From Chaera sp964544355 (GTDB lineage Bacteria > Patescibacteriota > Saccharimonadia > Saccharimonadales > Saccharimonadaceae): 64,000 nt of DNA. The notes beneath the pieces are model-generated. The model had not been told where the DNA came from, made no database searches, and worked only from the letters and a program-made list of their open reading frames with translations. Both the position numbers and the translations under genes were made by a program. The stretch is taken from positions 224,288 through 288,287 of the forward strand of contig CAZJAI010000001.1 of NCBI GenBank assembly GCA_964544355.1, given 5' to 3'. This document shows positions 61,004-64,000 of this stretch, in pieces. Position 1 is the first letter of the stretch. The number at the start of each line of letters is the position of its first letter.

Positions 61004-61540
61004 TTATTGCTGCTGCTCCTGAGCCCGGGCGCTTAGCACGTGCATCAGGCTTCTTAAGTTGGCGTTAACAACGGATGCCAAGCCGCTTAACGGCGCCATG
61101 AATGTGCCGGCCAGCGTGCCGCGCAAGGCTTCCTTGCCCGGCAGCTCGGCTACGGCTCGCAGGATTGCGGCGTCCAAAGCCCGGCCGGTGTCGTCAAAAC
61201 CACCGTGCAGATGCAGCGCCTCGTTGTTTTTGGCGAAAGCGTGCAGGGCGCGGGCGGCAGCAGTCTCGTCGTCTGATCCGGCGAAAGCGTACAGTAGCTG
61301 GCCTTGCAGCGAGCTGCTGTCGCTTTGTTTAAAAACTTCCGAACGCTTCATAGCTACTTTCACCAGCCGGTTTTTGACGATTTTAATGGTTACGCCTTCC
61401 TGACTGGCCTGCCTGCGTAGTTGCTGTAACTGCGCGACGCTCAGTCCGGCGTATGCCGCGGTAACCGTCATCCTGGAACCAGATAGCAGGCGTTCCAACT
61501 GATCGACCTGGGCGGCCTTTTTCTCACGGGATATAGCCAT
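61004..61540 (-). CDS. rplJ: 50S ribosomal protein L10
   Basis: 178 residues from the ATG at 61540, which has AAAGGAGGTG at proper spacing; a GTG 9 nt upstream lies inside the Shine-Dalgarno. AISREKKAAQVDQLERLLSGSRMTVTAAYAGLSVAQLQQLRRQASQEGVTIKIVKNRLVKVAM is the conserved L10 core and the C-terminal helix (RSLMHVLSARAQEQQQ) binds L12 dimers. Preceded by an L10 leader with terminator, so the operon is probably autoregulated. Confidence 0.98.
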   Translation of the reverse strand: MAISREKKAAQVDQLERLLSGSRMTVTAAYAGLSVAQLQQLRRQASQEGVTIKIVKNRLVKVAMKRSEVFKQSDSSSLQGQLLYAFAGSDDETAAARALHAFAKNNEALHLHGGFDDTGRALDAAILRAVAELPGKEALRGTLAGTFMAPLSGLASVVNANLRSLMHVLSARAQEQQQ

Positions 61541-61814
61541 TAATGCCACCTCCTTTCGTTTGTTAACTGAACTAGTTTGTTAAGTTGCTTTTTTGAGGTT
61601 ATCAGGGCATTATAAAAGCCCTTTAGCCTGCTCGTCGCGGGTAAAAGGGCTGCCAAAGACCGGTGGTTGCTGGTGGCGTTTGCCTTGCCACGCACAGTTT
61701 TGAGCCTGCCTGGGCGGCCATATTTAATCTTTTTGCAAAGAAGCCGCTGTCTTTGGTAGCCGTAGCTGTTTACCTTAGGCTCAACATTATACCAGTCTGT
61801 TTACCATAATGCAA
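61541..61814 (-). promoter_or_regulatory. rplJL promoter and L10-binding leader with attenuator
   Basis: On the minus strand TTGCAT (61809-61814), 17 bp, TATAAT (61786-61791); start near 61779. The leader of about 240 nt contains ACCAAAGACAGCGG (complement of 61744-61757), the AGACAG-type element of bacterial L10 leaders, and ends in a terminator-like hairpin AGCCCTTT/AAAGGGCT (61617-61624 with 61644-61651) followed by TTTATAAT. L10-L12 binding would favour termination. This accounts for the gene-free stretch 61541-61861. Confidence 0.75.
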
Positions 61815-61903
61815 CTGGCCGCGCTTTTTGCCCAGGTCACCGGTGTTGACCAATCTGCGCTATGATGATAGTATTTAGAGCGTTCCAATATCTTTATCTT
61901 TTT

Positions 61904-62719
61904 ATGAACGAAAACAACACCGGACACAAAGCTGCCGATCTATGGAGCGGCGGTTATTTTCAACAGGAACTGGATAGGATCGCGCGGGCCGGCCAGGAGG
62001 CGGATTTTGGCCTGTATGGTGAGGGCGCGGCAGCCGCCCGGGAGCTGTACGAGACGGTAGCTATGGCGGCTTTTACCAAGCGATGCAAAATGTCCGGTTG
62101 GGAGATGGCCGAGCCGGATAGCGCGAGCCGCCAGCTGGTAGAATTTTTGTCCGCCGAAGAACCTGCGCCGGGCCGGGAGCTGGCCTATGCCGTTCATTTT
62201 ATGGATTGGCAGGGAGCCAACCGGATAGAGGAAGAGGTGGCCGAGGCCGCGGTTCATCATCTGCAGGACGTTAGGTTTTGCCTGACTCCAGCCGAGCGCG
62301 ACTCCAGAGTTAAAGTAGTGCGCTACGACGAAGCGTTTTCACGGCGATTGGTGGTGGTGCCCCGGAAACGGCTTTTCGCCTTCAACTCCAGGGCCGAAAT
62401 TATCAAGCGCTCGGTGTTGGTGATAGACTTGTCGGATTCGCGCCAAAATCACTTCCGGCAGCAGCGCAGCATAATCAACATGATTCGTTTGATCGGACTG
62501 ACTCAGGAAGCGCTGGCCGAAGAAACCGACCCAATTAGACTGCAAAAAGGCCAAAGACAACATGACGGTTATCTGGACATACTGGCCAAGCAACTAGATG
62601 GCCTGCTGGTTAGCAACCCTGGCGCCCGTCCGTCCTGGCTGCAGCCGGTGGTAACCTCGTTTTACGCCCGTCGGCCGGTTAAGCGGCCGCTGCCAACGCT
62701 TCCTAGAACAGTTTTTTAA
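61904..62719 (+). CDS. Hypothetical protein (271 aa)
   Basis: Not recognised. ATG at 61904 is chosen; an upstream in-frame extension of 14 hydrophobic residues contains the likely promoter, TTGACC-17-TAGTAT. Soluble, mixed alpha/beta, with EAAVHHLQDVRFCLTPAERDSRVKVVRYDEAFSRRLVVVPRKRLFAFNSRAEIIKRSVLVIDL and a basic tail. No catalytic motif identified. It converges on tmk with a 17-nt overlap. Confidence 0.65.
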   Translation: MNENNTGHKAADLWSGGYFQQELDRIARAGQEADFGLYGEGAAAARELYETVAMAAFTKRCKMSGWEMAEPDSASRQLVEFLSAEEPAPGRELAYAVHFMDWQGANRIEEEVAEAAVHHLQDVRFCLTPAERDSRVKVVRYDEAFSRRLVVVPRKRLFAFNSRAEIIKRSVLVIDLSDSRQNHFRQQRSIINMIRLIGLTQEALAEETDPIRLQKGQRQHDGYLDILAKQLDGLLVSNPGARPSWLQPVVTSFYARRPVKRPLPTLPRTVF

Positions 62720-63380
62720 CGTGCCGCCATATCTGCCGGTGTGTCAGCTCGATGCCGGATTCTGCTGGCAGGCCGGGCCGATTAACTACGCCGACCACCG
62801 GCAGTCCGGCCGCTTTGGCGTAACGGCGATAGCCAAGCCGCACGTTTTGCAGGAAAGCGTCTGGCATGGATTCGAACGTGTCGGGTTGCTGTTCCCCCTC
62901 CCCGGCCGCTGATCGTTGGGAGACCATCTGGCGCCTGACGGTCTCATCGTTTAAGGATAGTATCAGCTGAAGGTCCGGCTGAAGATAATCGGGATGAACG
63001 TTATCAAGGGTGAACTGGCGGATTGTATCTATATCCACGCCCTCCCCGTAGCCCTGATAGACCGCCGTGGAGATCCAGTTGCGCGACGACACCACCCACC
63101 GTCCGCTGTCAAGTGCCGGCCGGATGGTCTGCAGCCAGCTCAGCCGCCTGGCGGTCGTGAACAGTAGCACGTTGGACCAGGAGTCGCGTGGTAGATTGCC
63201 GTTTTTGATGATTTTCCTCAGCTCGTCAGAGACTGGCGATCCAGCCGGCTCTTCAACCGGCGGGCTGAGACATTTGACACCCAAGCCGCCCAAGCGGGCG
63301 ATTAGCCTGGCTGCTTGAGCGGATTTACCGGTGCCGTCGTGCCCTTCCAGCACGATGTACCTGCCGCGTTCACCGGGCAT
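62703..63380 (-). CDS. tmk: Thymidylate kinase
   Basis: Phosphorylates dTMP to dTDP. 225 residues. P-loop GRYIVLEGHDGTGKSAQAARL, DRY-like region VVSSRNWISTAVYQGYGEG (the usual DR[YF].SS.AYQ with S-R-N-W), and a lid with arginines (DETVRRQMVSQR). The substitution in the D-R-Y motif is a departure, so TMP specificity is likely but not certain. Lies 3 nt after the dCTP-deaminase-like gene, both for dNTP supply. Confidence 0.87.
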   Translation of the reverse strand: MPGERGRYIVLEGHDGTGKSAQAARLIARLGGLGVKCLSPPVEEPAGSPVSDELRKIIKNGNLPRDSWSNVLLFTTARRLSWLQTIRPALDSGRWVVSSRNWISTAVYQGYGEGVDIDTIRQFTLDNVHPDYLQPDLQLILSLNDETVRRQMVSQRSAAGEGEQQPDTFESMPDAFLQNVRLGYRRYAKAAGLPVVGVVNRPGLPAESGIELTHRQIWRHVKKLF

Positions 63381-63383
63381 ATC

Positions 63384-64000
63384 TCAAAGGTACCTGGCAT
63401 TAGCTATGGGTGCGGGCGGCTTGATGTCGTCCTTGTAGGCCTTAGGTAGCATATCGCTCGGCTGCCAGCTGGCTACCAGACTGTTCAGATCATCAGCGTT
63501 CAGCCTTTGGTATTTGCCGCTTAAATTGGCGTATTCGCCCATGACCGGCCCGGTTTTATAAAAAACGATTTGAGCGATCCGGACGCCTGCCGGCACCGGC
63601 ACGTGTTCGTCCTCGTTGAGGTTCTTAATTTCCATAGTCCAACGGTTGACATAACCGGGGTCGCCCCAGCCTGCGTCCAAGCAGACCGCCACGCCGTTGC
63701 GCCCGGTAGTGCTGCGCGCCTGCATGCTGCTGGTGCCCGGCGGCTTGATGCCGATGAATTCATGGGTATGAGCCAGAATGCGCTCGCCGGGCCGCAAGAC
63801 GATTAACGGATGCTCTGGGTCCAGGCCCTTCAGCGCGGCTATCCCCAGTTTTCTCCTGATATAGCCGTGCTCGCTTAAGGGGCGGGCTAGCAGCGGTTCG
63901 CCAAAATAACGCCGCACGTCTTCTTCGTCGTAAGGATTATACAGTCCTTTGCGCTGGGTGGAGCGATCAGTGGCGTAAAAATTGTAACCCAGGGTAACGT
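63384..64000 (-). CDS. dCTP deaminase / dUTPase-family protein (5' end beyond window)
   Basis: Partial: the frame is open to the window edge (residues before the first internal GTG read VTLGYNFYATDRSTQRKGLY), so the true start lies outside. Visible family motifs are LIVLRPGERILAHTHEFIGI, MQARSTTGRNGVAVCLDAGWGDPGYVNRWTMEIKNLN (the A-R-S-x-x-G-R and D-P-G signatures of Dcd/dUTPase trimers) and PVPAGVRIAQIVFYK. Makes dUMP precursors from dCTP/dUTP. Immediately precedes tmk. The symbol dcd is plausible but not assigned. Confidence 0.85.
   Translation of the reverse strand, partial: VTLGYNFYATDRSTQRKGLYNPYDEEDVRRYFGEPLLARPLSEHGYIRRKLGIAALKGLDPEHPLIVLRPGERILAHTHEFIGIKPPGTSSMQARSTTGRNGVAVCLDAGWGDPGYVNRWTMEIKNLNEDEHVPVPAGVRIAQIVFYKTGPVMGEYANLSGKYQRLNADDLNSLVASWQPSDMLPKAYKDDIKPPAPIANARYL

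Noticed and set aside
1..64000. CRISPR array, insertion sequence or prophage
   Set aside because: No regularly spaced direct repeats, transposase, cas or phage structural genes were seen anywhere in the window.

Overview
The window reads as a chromosomal segment of a Candidatus Saccharibacteria (TM7/Patescibacteria) genome. The assignment rests on gene content seen directly: a sortase with an LPxTG surface protein, a membrane-anchored PEGA/beta-propeller protein, DUF5667 and RCGN-type secreted proteins, an F-type ATP synthase operon, zinc-module-less DnaX, an orphan CobO-type enzyme, and many unrecognised small proteins. Most genes run to normal length with TAA, TAG and TGA used as stops, so the standard bacterial code applies and not the UGA-glycine code of SR1/Gracilibacteria. 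GC looks moderately high by eye (not computed), except for an AT-rich patch near 35.1-35.6 kb.

Layout. 0-8.2 kb: gltX, two membrane proteins, sortase, tRNA-Leu(CAA), a putative PD-(D/E)XK protein, a ribokinase-fold protein and a HAD phosphatase. 8.2-18.1 kb: exonuclease III, an alpha/beta hydrolase, smpB, two GT4 glycosyltransferases, a GH-A-like anchored protein, a secreted nuclease, trehalase, hsp20 with a CIRCE operator, CobO and a glutaredoxin. 18.2-24.9 kb: complete ATP synthase operon. 24.9-30.4 kb: dus, a hairpin-rich locus, a UvrD-type helicase-nuclease, tRNA-Gln(TTG). 30.4-35.0 kb: ZIP transporter, a thiol-redox operon (CxxC membrane protein, CcdA, tethered peroxiredoxin), a solitary b6-type cytochrome b and a CRP-family regulator, with a perfect GTGA-N6-TCAC site in the divergent promoter. 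35.0-38.7 kb: a decayed gene, the LPxTG protein, and a proline-rich secreted protein whose DNA is an almost continuous chain of perfect hairpins. 38.7-48.2 kb: an envelope-defence-like group (ABC-2 exporter, NRAMP-like transporter, DUF5667, MprF-like transferase, two-component system, PAP2 phosphatase, DUF2127). 48.2-64 kb: a flavin dehydrogenase and a ferredoxin-reductase-like protein, then housekeeping genes (cysS, nrnA, recR, ybaB, dnaB, dnaX, rplJL with an L10 leader, tmk, dCTP deaminase-like).

How it fits together. The cell appears to have a Gram-positive-like envelope (sortase, LPxTG, MprF-like lipid modification, BcrC-like phosphatase). It probably ferments but can hold a proton gradient with a proton-type ATP synthase, and it keeps a minimal membrane redox circuit (cytochrome b, CcdA, peroxiredoxin) that looks CRP-controlled. 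A recurrent promoter style stands out: many first genes have a -10 hexamer 6-14 nt before the start codon and no Shine-Dalgarno sequence, implying leaderless or near-leaderless mRNAs, while several operon-internal and some single genes carry clear Shine-Dalgarno sites.

The most unusual signals are the palindrome-saturated gene at 37.4-38.4 kb with inverted repeats on either side, a second hairpin chain at 25.9-26.2 kb, and the CRP/cytochrome b/thiol module. All functional statements are from reading the sequence; no database search was run.
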